From Helicobacter sp. 12S02634-8 (GTDB lineage: Bacteria > Campylobacterota > Campylobacteria > Campylobacterales > Helicobacteraceae), in NCBI RefSeq assembly GCF_002272865.1, contig NZ_MLAP01000001.1:124001-188000 (forward strand): a stretch of DNA of 64,000 bases. The letters are read 5' to 3'. Shown here one piece after another: positions 9,637-18,131 of this stretch. Each line of letters starts with the position of its first letter. Position 1 is the stretch's first letter. Under the pieces are notes generated by a model. It saw only the letters and a list, made by a program, of their open reading frames with translations. It searched no databases and was not told the origin of the DNA. A program made the translations under genes and the position numbers.

Positions 9637-9723
9637 TTTTTCCTAATTTTTGAGATTTTGTTAAGAATTTATTAATGATATTAGCAATATTATTATAACT
9701 TCATTTCAATATAAAAGGAAGAT

Positions 9724-10038
9724 ATGATGAAAAAGTTATTACCAGCAGTCGTTGTGATTGCCTTGGGAGTAGTGGGACTGAACGCTGCAGATCCTGCAAC
9801 AATCATCAAGACAAAATGTCAAGCTTGCCATGGTGCTAATATGGAAAAAGCAGCTTTGGGTAAGAGCAAAATTGTCAATACCCTTGATAGTGCAAAAATC
9901 AAAAAAGATTTGATGGGCTATAAGGCTGGCACACTCAATCAATACGGGCTAGGTGCTACAATGTGGGGGCAAATCAAGCCTTTGAGTGAAGCTGATATTG
10001 ATGCTTTAGCCAAATATATTCCTACGCTCAAAAAATAA
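9724..10038 (+). CDS. Periplasmic cytochrome c-553
   Basis: Small monoheme cytochrome c of 104 residues, exported by a signal peptide that ends around GVVGLNA. The heme attachment motif CQACH is near residue 34, and the methionine ligand is probably in GATMWGQIKPL near the C-terminus. In Helicobacter this protein carries electrons from the bc1 complex to the cbb3 oxidase. Two adjacent ATG codons (9724, 9727) follow AAGGA. The gene stands alone: a hairpin terminator follows and rppH has its own upstream region. H. pylori has the same cytochrome next to rppH and lysC. Confidence 0.93.
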   Translation: MMKKLLPAVVVIALGVVGLNAADPATIIKTKCQACHGANMEKAALGKSKIVNTLDSAKIKKDLMGYKAGTLNQYGLGATMWGQIKPLSEADIDALAKYIPTLKK

Positions 10039-10058
10039 TTTGGGGGACTCTCCCCAAA
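10039..10058 (+). terminator. Hairpin terminator of the cytochrome c gene
   Basis: TTTGGGG pairs with CCCCAAA around a short loop, immediately after the stop codon. The tail is only moderately T-rich. Confidence 0.6.
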
Positions 10059-10142
10059 CTTCTGACAATTTACTTCCCAATAAACAAACCTTAAAGTTTT
10101 TATTCATTATAATTCAAGCAAATATTTTGATTGGAGTGTATT

Positions 10143-10613
10143 ATGAAAAATAGCAAAAGCTACAGACCTAATGTAGCCGCAGTGGTTTTATCATCAAGCT
10201 ATCCCAACAAATGTGAATTTTTGGTCGCCCACCGCACAGACATCAAAGGCGCTTGGCAGTTCCCACAAGGCGGGATAGACGCTGGTGAAACGCCACTTTA
10301 TGCGCTCTATAGAGAGCTCAAAGAAGAGATTGGCACTGATAGTATCGAAGTCATCGCTGAATACCCTGAGTGGATCAAATACGACTTCCCCTCAGGCGTG
10401 AGTAAGAAATTTTATCCCTTTGATGGCCAGAAGCAAAAATATTTCTTGGTGCGGCTGAAAAATGACACATTGATTGACATACAAACGCATATCCCTGAAT
10501 TCAATGAATATAAATTTGTAGCTTATGAGGAGCTTTTTGAGCAAGTGACGCATTTTAAAAGACCCGTGTATCGGCAAGTGATCGATTATTTTAAGAGGGA
10601 AGGATATTTGTAA
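10143..10613 (+). CDS. rppH: RNA pyrophosphohydrolase (Nudix)
   Basis: Converts the 5' triphosphate of mRNA to a monophosphate, triggering decay. The 156-residue protein begins [15 protein letters not shown] and has the Nudix box [22 protein letters not shown] (cited by its core REL-EEIG) near residues 43-64, including the metal-binding glutamates. The frame is open from 10131, but GGAG lies seven bases before the ATG at 10143 and the length then fits H. pylori RppH. Its stop overlaps the lysC start by one base (TAATG), so the two are translationally coupled. Confidence 0.94.
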   Translation: MKNSKSYRPNVAAVVLSSSYPNKCEFLVAHRTDIKGAWQFPQGGIDAGETPLYALYRELKEEIGTDSIEVIAEYPEWIKYDFPSGVSKKFYPFDGQKQKYFLVRLKNDTLIDIQTHIPEFNEYKFVAYEELFEQVTHFKRPVYRQVIDYFKREGYL

Positions 10614-11818
10614 TGCTGGTTGTGCAAAAATATGGTGGGACAAGTATGGGGGATTGTGAGCGCATAGCAAATGTCGCTAATCGCGTGATGGAGGCCAAGA
10701 GGGCAGGGCAGTCTGTGGTGGTGGTGGTTTCTGCGATGAGCGGGCAGACAGATACACTCATCAATTACACAAAATTTTTTTCAAAATTCCCCAATGAGCG
10801 TGAAGTGGATATGGTCTTAAGCAGTGGAGAGAGGGTCACAAGCGCACTTTTAGCCATTGCTCTGCAAGCCCAAGGGCAAAAGGCTATTTCTCTATCAGGG
10901 CGAGGCGCGGGGATATTCACAGATGATATGCATACAAAAGCAAGGATTGAATATATTGACACAAGCAAAATCAAACAATTGCTCGCACAAGACTATATTA
11001 TTGTCATCTCAGGCTTTCAAGGTATCACACAACAAGGCGAGGTGACTACATTGGGGCGAGGGGGGAGCGATTTGTCAGCTGTTGCGATTGCAGGGGCTTT
11101 GAAGGCAGATTTGTGCGAGATTTATACTGATGTTGATGGGGTATATACCACCGATCCTCGAATCGATAAAAATGCTAAAAAAATCCATAGAATCAGCTAT
11201 GATGAAATGCTCGAGCTTGCTTCTATGGGAGCAAAAGTCTTGCTCAATCGCTCTGTAGAGCTTGCTAAAAAATGGAATGTCCCTTTGGTTACACGCAGTT
11301 CTTTTACCCACGATGAGGGGACTTTAATCACAACGGAGGAAAACATTATGGAAAAACCCATTGTCAGTGGGATTGCCTTAGATAAAAATCAAGCCAGAGT
11401 CAGTATCACCAATGTCTATGATCGCCCCGGTATTGCAGCAGAGATATTTGGCACTCTAGCAGATGCGCATATCAATGTTGATATGATTGTCCAAACTCTA
11501 GGGCGAGATGGCAAGACAGATATTGATTTTACGATCCCACAAACTGAAACAGATATGACTAAAAAAGTCTTAGAAAAATTTTTAGATAGCGTTGAATCGA
11601 TTGATTATGATTGTGATATTGCTAAAGTTTCCATCGTGGGCGTAGGGATGAAATCCCACTCGGGCGTGGCAAGCACGGCATTTAAGGCTTTGGCAAAAGA
11701 AAATATTAATATCATGATGATTAGCACAAGTGAAATCAAAATCTCTATGATTATTGCTAGCAAATATGCTGAACTTGCAGTGAGAACGCTCCATTCTGTG
11801 TATGAGCTCGATCGATGA
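10613..11818 (+). CDS. lysC: Aspartate kinase
   Basis: First step of the aspartate family pathway: phosphorylation of aspartate, leading to DAP, lysine, threonine and methionine. The 401-residue protein opens with VVQKYGGTSMGDCERI, the substrate-binding kinase motif, has SGFQGITQQGEVTTLGRGGSD in the middle (core TLGRGGSD) and TDVDGVYTTDPR. Two ACT domains fill residues about 255-401, so lysine or threonine feedback is likely. It overlaps rppH by one base and hobA by four (ATGA). The chain lysC-hobA-holB-folP is kept as in H. pylori. Confidence 0.96.
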   Translation: MLVVQKYGGTSMGDCERIANVANRVMEAKRAGQSVVVVVSAMSGQTDTLINYTKFFSKFPNEREVDMVLSSGERVTSALLAIALQAQGQKAISLSGRGAGIFTDDMHTKARIEYIDTSKIKQLLAQDYIIVISGFQGITQQGEVTTLGRGGSDLSAVAIAGALKADLCEIYTDVDGVYTTDPRIDKNAKKIHRISYDEMLELASMGAKVLLNRSVELAKKWNVPLVTRSSFTHDEGTLITTEENIMEKPIVSGIALDKNQARVSITNVYDRPGIAAEIFGTLADAHINVDMIVQTLGRDGKTDIDFTIPQTETDMTKKVLEKFLDSVESIDYDCDIAKVSIVGVGMKSHSGVASTAFKALAKENINIMMISTSEIKISMIIASKYAELAVRTLHSVYELDR

Positions 11819-12372
11819 ATAGTAGTATTGATATATCAGATTGGATGCTAAAGACGATTCGTGAAGAGGGCGATCAAGTGGCCTTGATGAGTGGGTGGCT
11901 AGAGATGAATCGCTATCAATGGACTTCTTTGGTTTCACGCACCATCACCCACTTACTCAATGGCGGTAGTGTGCTTGTATGCACAGATGAGGAGCGTGAG
12001 TGGTTTGGTAAATATATCGCATCTTCAATCAATCGCTTAGGCGGGCAGGCAAGGCCTATCGTGCCTGTTTTTGATTTCAAAGACACCCTCCCTAAAAAAT
12101 CCATCTTCAAAGAAGCAGCTTTGGTCAATGATATGTTAAGTATCGCTTATAAAGACTATGCTTTTTGGTATATCGGCAAGGTCAATACAATACTGGCCAA
12201 TCTCGCTATGAGTAAAGAAAATGGCTTTTTATGGATTTTTGATGAATCTGTCCAAGATGGCATTATGCTCAATTCCTTAGACAAGATGATTGATTATAAG
12301 TTGATCCAATTATTTAGGATTTTTGAAGAAGCGCTTTTTGGTGCTTTGTTTGGGAAAATCACACTAGAATGA
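11815..12372 (+). CDS. hobA: HobA, DnaA-binding initiation factor
   Basis: Campylobacterota-specific protein that tetramerises and helps DnaA assemble on oriC; it is the structural counterpart of enterobacterial DiaA. The 185-residue product matches what I remember of H. pylori HobA along its length: SGWLEMNRYQW, TITHLLNGGSVLVCTD, DEEREWFGKYI, the AFWYIGK segment and the C-terminal LLNSLDK..DYKLIQLF..FEEALF pattern. It overlaps lysC and holB by four bases each, so its translation is coupled to both. Its place beside a DNA polymerase III subunit gene agrees with a replication role. Confidence 0.92.
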   Translation: MNSSIDISDWMLKTIREEGDQVALMSGWLEMNRYQWTSLVSRTITHLLNGGSVLVCTDEEREWFGKYIASSINRLGGQARPIVPVFDFKDTLPKKSIFKEAALVNDMLSIAYKDYAFWYIGKVNTILANLAMSKENGFLWIFDESVQDGIMLNSLDKMIDYKLIQLFRIFEEALFGALFGKITLE

Positions 12373-13010
12373 CAGATAAACACGCAAGTTGCATTGTTTT
12401 AAGCAATGATTTAGACCACGAGCTCCAATACCAGAGTATGCATATCAAAGGAGAGTTTTTGTATGTGCTTGCTTGTGATGAACTCAAGATAGAAGATGCG
12501 CATGAGATTTTGACACAAGCTTATATCACCTCAAAAGAGCTCAAAACCATCATCATTGCAGCAAATTCTTATAATATTTTTGCTCAAAATGCCCTGCTGA
12601 AGCTGCTTGAAGAGCCGCCCAATCGGACGCGTTTTGTCTTGATTGCAAAAAACAAAACCTCCTTTTTGCCCACTATCCGATCGCGACTCCCCCTAGAAGA
12701 CAAGCGCAAAAAGGTCAGTTTCCAAGACCTCAATCTTGATTTTAAAAATTTCTCCCTCAAAGATATTTATCTGTTTCTCAAATCTCTTGAAGTAGACGCC
12801 AATATCTCCAAAGACAGCACAAAAGAAAAAATACAATCGCTTTTGTTTATGGCTAAAAAGCATGGATTTTCACTCAATGAAGCCGAGCTAAGGAGCTTTG
12901 ATGCAGCAATCAATGCCAATCACAACTATCAAAAAGATGTTTATACTTTTTTGCCATTGCTTTTGATGTTGCTCCAAAAAATCAAAATATCCAGAAATTC
13001 CAAAGGGTAG
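12369..13010 (+). CDS. holB: DNA polymerase III delta-prime subunit (short form)
   Basis: Clamp-loader subunit. The 213-residue product has the sensor-type region IIAANSYNIFAQNALLKLLEEPP, here cited by its core NALLKLLEEPP, followed by TRFVLIAKNKTSFLPTIRSRL, the SRC-like arginine-finger segment. It lacks the Walker A loop and zinc module and is much shorter than E. coli delta-prime, as is usual in Helicobacter. hobA lies upstream with a four-base overlap and folP starts three bases after the stop. Confidence 0.9.
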   Translation: MTDKHASCIVLSNDLDHELQYQSMHIKGEFLYVLACDELKIEDAHEILTQAYITSKELKTIIIAANSYNIFAQNALLKLLEEPPNRTRFVLIAKNKTSFLPTIRSRLPLEDKRKKVSFQDLNLDFKNFSLKDIYLFLKSLEVDANISKDSTKEKIQSLLFMAKKHGFSLNEAELRSFDAAINANHNYQKDVYTFLPLLLMLLQKIKISRNSKG

Positions 13011-13013
13011 GGT

Positions 13014-14162
13014 ATGTTTGTCAAGCAAATCCATCTCAATGCACTGCCCCAAGCACTCAAGCAGATTCAAAGTGACTTGCATGGGCAAAAAATCATGCAA
13101 AAAAAGGGCGAGTTATTGCTTTTTGAGATACAAAATCTCCCGATGAGTGCAGTGATGATCCTCAAACAAGAGGCTTTGAGCGCAGGGGGGGACTTTGCCA
13201 CACCTAAAAAATGCATATTGGCTAAAGAAACTCATTATAATGGCATTTTGATTGCCACTCAATCCCAGCTAGAAAAGATTATCTCTAAGTGCAAGCTCCA
13301 GCCTTTTGGCCTCAAAGCCCTTGCCCAAACACTCACCACACATCTCAAGCACCACAAGCCCTCTTGGGATATTCCTACGATTATGGCGATTGTCAATATC
13401 ACGCCTGATAGCTTTTTCTCTCCTAGCAGACACGATACTCAAAGCGGGATTGATAGAATCTATACGCTCATAGAAAAAGGCTTTGAGCTCATCGATATCG
13501 GAGCAGCTAGCTCAAGACCAGGCAGTGAGCTCATTGAGCCATCTGTGGAGATTGCTAGACTTCAGGGCGTGATGGAAGAAATCCATACACAAAAGCTCTT
13601 TGAAAAAGTAACTTTTAGTATCGATACATACAACCCCAAAACAGCTGATTTTGCCTTGAGCCATGGGGTAAAAATCATCAATGACATCAGTGGGTATCAC
13701 CACCCTGATATGGCAAAAGTCACTGCTACATACGGCGCAACTGCTATTTTGATGCACTCTAAAGGCACGCCCCAAACAATGCAACAAATGACAGATTACA
13801 CTGATTTGTTCGCTGAAATCGATACATTTTTTACCCATAAAATCCAGTGGCTGCAGTCTTTTGGTATCCAAAATATCATTTTGGACATTGGCTTTGGCTT
13901 TGCTAAAAATCAAGCACAAAATCTAAGCCTCATCAAGCACCTCAAGCATTTCTCGCATTTTGGCTTTCCGCTTTTAGTCGGGGCAAGCAGGAAACACACA
14001 ATAGGGCTTATCACCCAAAGAGAAGCGCAAGACAGGCTTGCAGGCACGCTCGCCCTCCATCTCATCGCACTGCAAAATGGTGCAAATATCTTGCGTGTCC
14101 ATGATGAAGACGCTCATTTGGATATGCTGAAAGTTTATCAGGCTTTGGAGGCAGTGTTTTGA
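13014..14162 (+). CDS. folP: Dihydropteroate synthase with N-terminal extension
   Basis: Joins p-aminobenzoate to pterin pyrophosphate in folate synthesis; the target of sulfonamides. The catalytic barrel starts near residue 120 with IMAIVNITPDSFF and holds DIGAASSRPGSE (pterin site), SIDTYNPKTADFAL, INDISGY, LILMHSKGTPQTMQ (as AILMHSKGTP) and PLLVGASRKHTIG. About 115 residues precede the barrel, unlike E. coli FolP (282 residues in total); this extension is typical of Helicobacter and Campylobacter and its role is unknown to me. It follows holB by three bases. An in-frame G7 run lies at 13185-13191. Confidence 0.93.
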   Translation: MFVKQIHLNALPQALKQIQSDLHGQKIMQKKGELLLFEIQNLPMSAVMILKQEALSAGGDFATPKKCILAKETHYNGILIATQSQLEKIISKCKLQPFGLKALAQTLTTHLKHHKPSWDIPTIMAIVNITPDSFFSPSRHDTQSGIDRIYTLIEKGFELIDIGAASSRPGSELIEPSVEIARLQGVMEEIHTQKLFEKVTFSIDTYNPKTADFALSHGVKIINDISGYHHPDMAKVTATYGATAILMHSKGTPQTMQQMTDYTDLFAEIDTFFTHKIQWLQSFGIQNIILDIGFGFAKNQAQNLSLIKHLKHFSHFGFPLLVGASRKHTIGLITQREAQDRLAGTLALHLIALQNGANILRVHDEDAHLDMLKVYQALEAVF

Positions 14163-15163
14163 ATGATAGCAATGTTTCGCATGATTTTGTGATGATAAAA
14201 ACATACTTGAAAAATAACGGGTATGATGGGGCTGAGCTTGAAAAATATAATACATCTCAATTGCTTGAAATGTATCAAAATCATATCTCTAAAGAAATCC
14301 ATATTTTCCAAACTTTCCTCAATCAAAACCACGCACTGACCCTAGCGCCCATCAAAGACCACGCCATACAGCAAGAACTTAGAACAAAAATCTCTGCAGT
14401 CAAAAAGAAATTTTCAAAGATTTATGACCTCATTGACACTTATATGGGCTATTATGATTATGAAGAGTTTTTAGAAATCTTATGCGTGCAACTCAGCAAT
14501 ATCCCTGCAACAAAGATAAAAAAAGCACTCCAAATCAAATACCACCAAATCCAGCAAGTCTGGCTAGAGGGGCTAGAAGACCAACTCCAAGATCTGCCCG
14601 CAGAAGAAAGGGCTACTTTGATGCAGTATTATCAAAGACATCAAAATGATTTTAGCAAGCTAGAAAAAGTCTATGAAGACTCCAAAAATCCTGCATATAT
14701 CCAAAAGCTAAAAAAAATCGCAGAAGACAAGCTGATGGTTGTCAAAAACTTTATGCCCTCTTTGATGGAGGAAAATTATCCAGCCTATTACAACGGAACT
14801 CCCAAAAAGTTAGAACTCATAGAAAAGATTTCAAAACTCACCAATTCTTATCCCAAAAAATATCTCAAAACTCTCATGATTTCACAGCTAGAGCTCTTAG
14901 AATCTGACATCATCGAGCAAAATCAACGCGAAATCCAAGACAAAAAACTATTCCAAAAATACACCAAAGCCTTTTTGGAGAGTCTGAATTCTATGGAGGA
15001 TAATGATTTCTCAAAAGTCTGTTTAGACGCCATCAGTGAGCTCAACAGCGAGCAGCTTCAAAGGGTTGTGAGCTTTTTAGCGAGTAAAAATAAATTTTTC
15101 CTCACTCGCTTTGAAGCCCTCACCAAGGGGTTTAAAAGTATCATCAAGACAAAAATTATCTGA
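14159..15163 (+). CDS. Unknown helical protein downstream of folP
   Basis: 334 residues of no family I can name. It is rich in Lys, Glu, Leu, Ile and Tyr, without signal peptide or membrane segments, and reads as all-alpha with several coiled-coil-prone stretches (for example SAVKKKFSKIYDLIDTYMGYY and LQDLPAEERATLMQYYQ). It starts at TTG 14159 with GGAGG eight bases upstream; an in-frame ATG lies at 14192. It overlaps the end of folP by four bases, so it belongs to the lysC-hobA-holB-folP unit. H. pylori has an unannotated gene at this position as I recall. Confidence 0.8.
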   Translation: MNDSNVSHDFVMIKTYLKNNGYDGAELEKYNTSQLLEMYQNHISKEIHIFQTFLNQNHALTLAPIKDHAIQQELRTKISAVKKKFSKIYDLIDTYMGYYDYEEFLEILCVQLSNIPATKIKKALQIKYHQIQQVWLEGLEDQLQDLPAEERATLMQYYQRHQNDFSKLEKVYEDSKNPAYIQKLKKIAEDKLMVVKNFMPSLMEENYPAYYNGTPKKLELIEKISKLTNSYPKKYLKTLMISQLELLESDIIEQNQREIQDKKLFQKYTKAFLESLNSMEDNDFSKVCLDAISELNSEQLQRVVSFLASKNKFFLTRFEALTKGFKSIIKTKII

Positions 15164-15244
15164 TGGGGTCTTTAGTGCGCTAAATATTAAATAATTTTTG
15201 ATATTTTCTGATAAAATATTCAAAGATAAGTGAAAGGACTGATG

Positions 15245-16423
15245 ATGCAACCTCAGTATTCTCAAAAAATCCAAAACCTCTCAGAGTCTGCTACTATCGC
15301 TATCAGCACGCTTGCTGCAGAGCTAAAAGCCAAGGGCAAAAATATCTTGAGTTTTTCTGCAGGAGAGCCCGATTTTGACACACCTCAAGTCATCAAAGAT
15401 GAAGCAATTAGGGCTTTGAACTCAGGCTATACCAAATACACACCTGTCGCAGGTATTCCTGAACTGCGTCAAGCCATCGCAGCCAAGCTCAAAAGGGAAA
15501 ACAATCTTGATTATACCCCTAGCGAGATTCTTGTGAGTAATGGGGCCAAACAATCGCTATTTAATGCACTCCAAGCGCTCATAGAGCAGGGCGATGAAGT
15601 CATTATCCCCGCACCTTATTGGGTAACATACCCTGAAATAGTGATTTATAGTGGAGGGAAGCCTGTATTTATCCCCACAGATGAGGCGACAGATTTTAAG
15701 ATCACGCCCAAGCAGCTCAAAGAAGCTATCACGCCCAAAACAAAGGCACTCATCTTGACAACCCCATCTAATCCCACTGGGATTGTCTATACACAATCTG
15801 AGCTCATACAAATCGCACAGATTCTTCAAGGAAGCAATATTTGGGTGATTAGTGATGAGATGTATGAGAAATTGACCTATGATATAGTATTCACTTCAGC
15901 AGCTTCTATCAGTGAGGATATGATGAAGCGGACTATCACGGTCAATGGCTTGAGTAAGTCTGTGGCGATGACTGGCTGGCGTATGGGATATTTAGCGACA
16001 AAAGATACAAAATTGCTAAAACTGATGAATAACCTCCAAAGTCAATGCACCTCTAATATCAACTCCATCACTCAAAGGGCTTCTATTGTGGCTTTAAATG
16101 GGGAGGCTGATAGCGATATTGAGATGATGCGTGAAGCCTTTCAAAAAAGGCGCGATCTTGCTTGTGAGCTGATAGAAAACATTGCTGGATTGAGCGTTTT
16201 GAAATCTCAAGGGGCTTTTTATCTGTTTATCAATATCAAAGATATCACACGATATAACGGGGATTCGATGAGATTTTGTAAAGATCTCCTAGAAACTGAG
16301 GGCGTCGCACTTGTCCCAGGCAAAGCTTTTGGTATGGACGGGTATGTGCGCTTTTCTTTTGCTTGCTCCAATGAGCAGATCACTGAGGGCTTCAAACGCA
16401 TTGCAAAGTTCCTCAAAGGCTAA
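15245..16423 (+). CDS. aspC: Pyridoxal-phosphate aspartate aminotransferase (AspB type)
   Basis: Transfers the amino group between aspartate and 2-oxoglutarate. The 392-residue protein is a class I aminotransferase: SFSAGEPDFDTP near the start, SNGAKQSLFNALQAL, APYWVTYPE, PSNPTGIVY, and the lysine that holds PLP in NGLSKSVAMTGWRMGY near residue 240, plus the substrate-binding Arg in VRFSFACS. Two ATGs are adjacent (15242, 15245); I chose the second because AAAGGA is then six bases away. In H. pylori the same aminotransferase also lies close to xerH. Confidence 0.95.
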   Translation: MQPQYSQKIQNLSESATIAISTLAAELKAKGKNILSFSAGEPDFDTPQVIKDEAIRALNSGYTKYTPVAGIPELRQAIAAKLKRENNLDYTPSEILVSNGAKQSLFNALQALIEQGDEVIIPAPYWVTYPEIVIYSGGKPVFIPTDEATDFKITPKQLKEAITPKTKALILTTPSNPTGIVYTQSELIQIAQILQGSNIWVISDEMYEKLTYDIVFTSAASISEDMMKRTITVNGLSKSVAMTGWRMGYLATKDTKLLKLMNNLQSQCTSNINSITQRASIVALNGEADSDIEMMREAFQKRRDLACELIENIAGLSVLKSQGAFYLFINIKDITRYNGDSMRFCKDLLETEGVALVPGKAFGMDGYVRFSFACSNEQITEGFKRIAKFLKG

Positions 16424-16499
16424 AAGGTCGATTTTAAGGGGTTTTGATGGGGTTTTGATAGTGCAAAGTTTTTAAATTTTTTGAATCATACTTTGAATC

Positions 16500-16547
16500 A
16501 TACAAGGCTCTTGTGTCGATAACTTCGTGCCCTCGCAATGCTTGTAT
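16500..16547. repeat. Possible remnant of a small dispersed palindromic element
   Basis: ATACAAG (16500-16506) and CTTGTAT (16541-16547) form an inverted pair. Inside, the minus strand reads CATTGCGAGGGCACGAAG (16523-16540), which resembles the core of short intergenic repeats seen in several bacteria. Only one copy is in this window. Confidence 0.3.
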
Positions 16548-16554
16548 CAATCAT

Positions 16555-16609
16555 CGATGATAGAGAGATGATAGAGAGATGAGATAGAGATGAGATAGAG
16601 AGATGATAG
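16555..16609. repeat. Degenerate GATAGAGA(GA)T tandem repeat
   Basis: About five imperfect copies of a 9-11-base unit: GATAGAGAGAT, GATAGAGAGAT, GAGATAGAGAT, GAGATAGAGAGAT, GATAG. Not in a reading frame of any supported gene. Copy number may vary between strains. Confidence 0.7.
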
Positions 16610-16733
16610 CAAAAGAATTTCTAGCCAGAGCAGAGAAAGGCTCTTAAATCCTAGCTTTTGAGTCAGAGCTTTTAGGTTAGTTTTAATTTTTAGCACTCCA
16701 TAGATTAGACTGATAAATATTGCATATCAAATA

Positions 16734-16796
16734 TTTTGACACATTTTTTAAAATTTATAACTTATTTTGGTGCATTTTTTAAAAAATGTGTCAAAA
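16734..16796. repeat. Perfect 20-bp inverted repeat beside difH
   Basis: The arm at 16734-16753, starting TTTTGACACA, is the exact complement of the arm at 16777-16796, ending TGTGTCAAAA, with a 23-base spacer. It ends 38 bases before the difH-like site. As RNA it would make a strong hairpin; as DNA it could be a protein-binding site. Confidence 0.75.
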
Positions 16797-16834
16797 GTGC
16801 GAACATTGCCATTTTTTGTGCTATTATTTCATTT

Positions 16835-16862
16835 AGTTATGAAAACCATAATTTTCAAACTT
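16835..16862 (+). other. difH: difH-like XerH recombination site
   Basis: Left arm AGTTATGAAAA (16835-16845), six-base centre CCATAA, right arm TTTTCAAACTT (16852-16862). The right arm reversed reads AAGTTTGAAAA, matching the left arm at 8 of 11 positions, with identical inner GAAAA blocks. This is the 11-6-11 layout of dif sites, and its sequence resembles H. pylori difH as I remember it. It lies 133 bases before xerH, whose product would resolve chromosome dimers there. Confidence 0.8.
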
Positions 16863-16995
16863 TTATATCAACCCCCTAAAATAGGCGATAAAACGAATAA
16901 AAAAAGTAAAAAGAAGCAAATTAAAAATAAAATTTGATAAAAAATAATCTTGATTCAGTCCAAGTGAAAGAGCAAGAAGCAAAAGGAGCAAGAAA

Positions 16996-18120
16996 ATGTA
17001 TTTTAACCTAGAGTCTGGTGAGGGATTTCTGGGCGATTTGCTGTTTTGGTCTGCTCGCTTTATCCGTTATAAACTCATAACGCTCTCAAACTCCAAAGTC
17101 AAGGGCAAAAAAGATAAAAAATGTGTTCAAAACTGCTTGCAAGCTCTCCACACTAGCCCCAAAAATATCCAAGAGCTTGAAAAAATCTGTAAAGAAGCCC
17201 GAAATGCTGGACTTTTGGGGGTCAATACCTATGCCAATCCTATACTCAAGTTTTATAGCTTTATGCAGAGTTTTTGTGAAAGATACCACTCAATCAAAGA
17301 GATTGATGAGGAGATTTTAGCCGAGTTTTTGGTATCACAAACAGGCGGGCTATCTCTAGCGAGCAAGAAAAATTATCGCATTGCTTTGTTGGGGCTTTTT
17401 GGCTATATCGATAAGCAAAATAGAGATAAAAACGGGCTTTCACATACTTATAATATCGAGCTCAAACACATCAGTGGCACAAGGGGCAAATCAGGCCAAA
17501 AGCTCCCTGCTTACCTCAATACCGATGAATTAGAAAAGTTTTTGGGCGGTATTGATACATTAGAGCTTTCTGCAAAGGTTCGTGCCAGAGATCGTTTGAT
17601 TGTTAAAATGATTGTTTATACAGGTATCAGGGTGAGTGAGGCCTTGCACCTTAGGGCAAAGGATATTACATTGGATAAAGACCTCTACCTCCTCCATATC
17701 AAGGGCAAGGGGGATAAATATCGTGTCGTGATGATACGAGCTTGCCATATACAGAGCTTGCTTGAGGAGTGGCTGATGTTGCGCTCAATGATTGAGGTCA
17801 CAGATAATCTGCTCTTTTGCAATCAAAAGGGTGGAGCCCTCACGCAAGCCTATCTCTATCGCTATGTAGAAAAAATCCTCCAAAGTGTCGGTATCCAAAA
17901 AGAAAAGAAAGGTCCCCATATGCTGCGGCATTCTTTTGCCACCCTACTCTATCAAAAACGACACGATTTGCTCTTGGTGCAAGAAGCCCTTGGGCACGCC
18001 GATCTCAACACAAGCCGCATTTATACGCATTTTGATAAAAATCGCTTGATGGAAGCAGCAAGCATTATGGAAGATCTCAAGCCCCATACGCCTCAAGATA
18101 CTCAAGATACTCAAGAATAG
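16996..18120 (+). CDS. xerH: Tyrosine recombinase XerH
   Basis: Single-protein Xer recombinase of Helicobacter, which acts at difH to resolve chromosome dimers and couple this to segregation. The 374-residue product follows H. pylori XerH closely: RKARNAGLLG-type block at 68-75, GGLSLASKKNYRIALLG near 117-133, and the catalytic set Arg212 (TGIRVSEAL), Lys236/238 (HIKGKGDKYR), His308 and Arg311 (HMLRHSF), His334 and nucleophile Tyr343 (GHADLNTSRIYTHF). The C-terminus ends in a short DTQ repeat. AAGGAG lies seven bases before the ATG. It converges with the next gene, 11 bases apart. Confidence 0.96.
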   Translation: MYFNLESGEGFLGDLLFWSARFIRYKLITLSNSKVKGKKDKKCVQNCLQALHTSPKNIQELEKICKEARNAGLLGVNTYANPILKFYSFMQSFCERYHSIKEIDEEILAEFLVSQTGGLSLASKKNYRIALLGLFGYIDKQNRDKNGLSHTYNIELKHISGTRGKSGQKLPAYLNTDELEKFLGGIDTLELSAKVRARDRLIVKMIVYTGIRVSEALHLRAKDITLDKDLYLLHIKGKGDKYRVVMIRACHIQSLLEEWLMLRSMIEVTDNLLFCNQKGGALTQAYLYRYVEKILQSVGIQKEKKGPHMLRHSFATLLYQKRHDLLLVQEALGHADLNTSRIYTHFDKNRLMEAASIMEDLKPHTPQDTQDTQE

Positions 18121-18131
18121 TGCGGGGAATA

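Larger units (their letters stand above)
16424..16995. other. 572-base gene-free region between aspC and xerH
   Basis: I see no convincing gene. It holds, in order: a doubled TTTGAATCATAC; a 48-base element bounded by ATACAAG / CTTGTAT with a CATTGCGAGG-type core (16500-16547); a degenerate GATAGAGAT repeat (16555-16609); a perfect 20-bp inverted repeat (16734-16796); a difH-like site (16835-16862); and a very A-rich stretch leading to the xerH ribosome site AAGGAG. The region is more A/T-rich than the flanking genes. Confidence 0.75.

Noticed and set aside
16555-16609. CRISPR array
   Set aside because: Units are only 9-11 bases, degenerate and directly adjacent with no unique spacers; no cas genes in the window.
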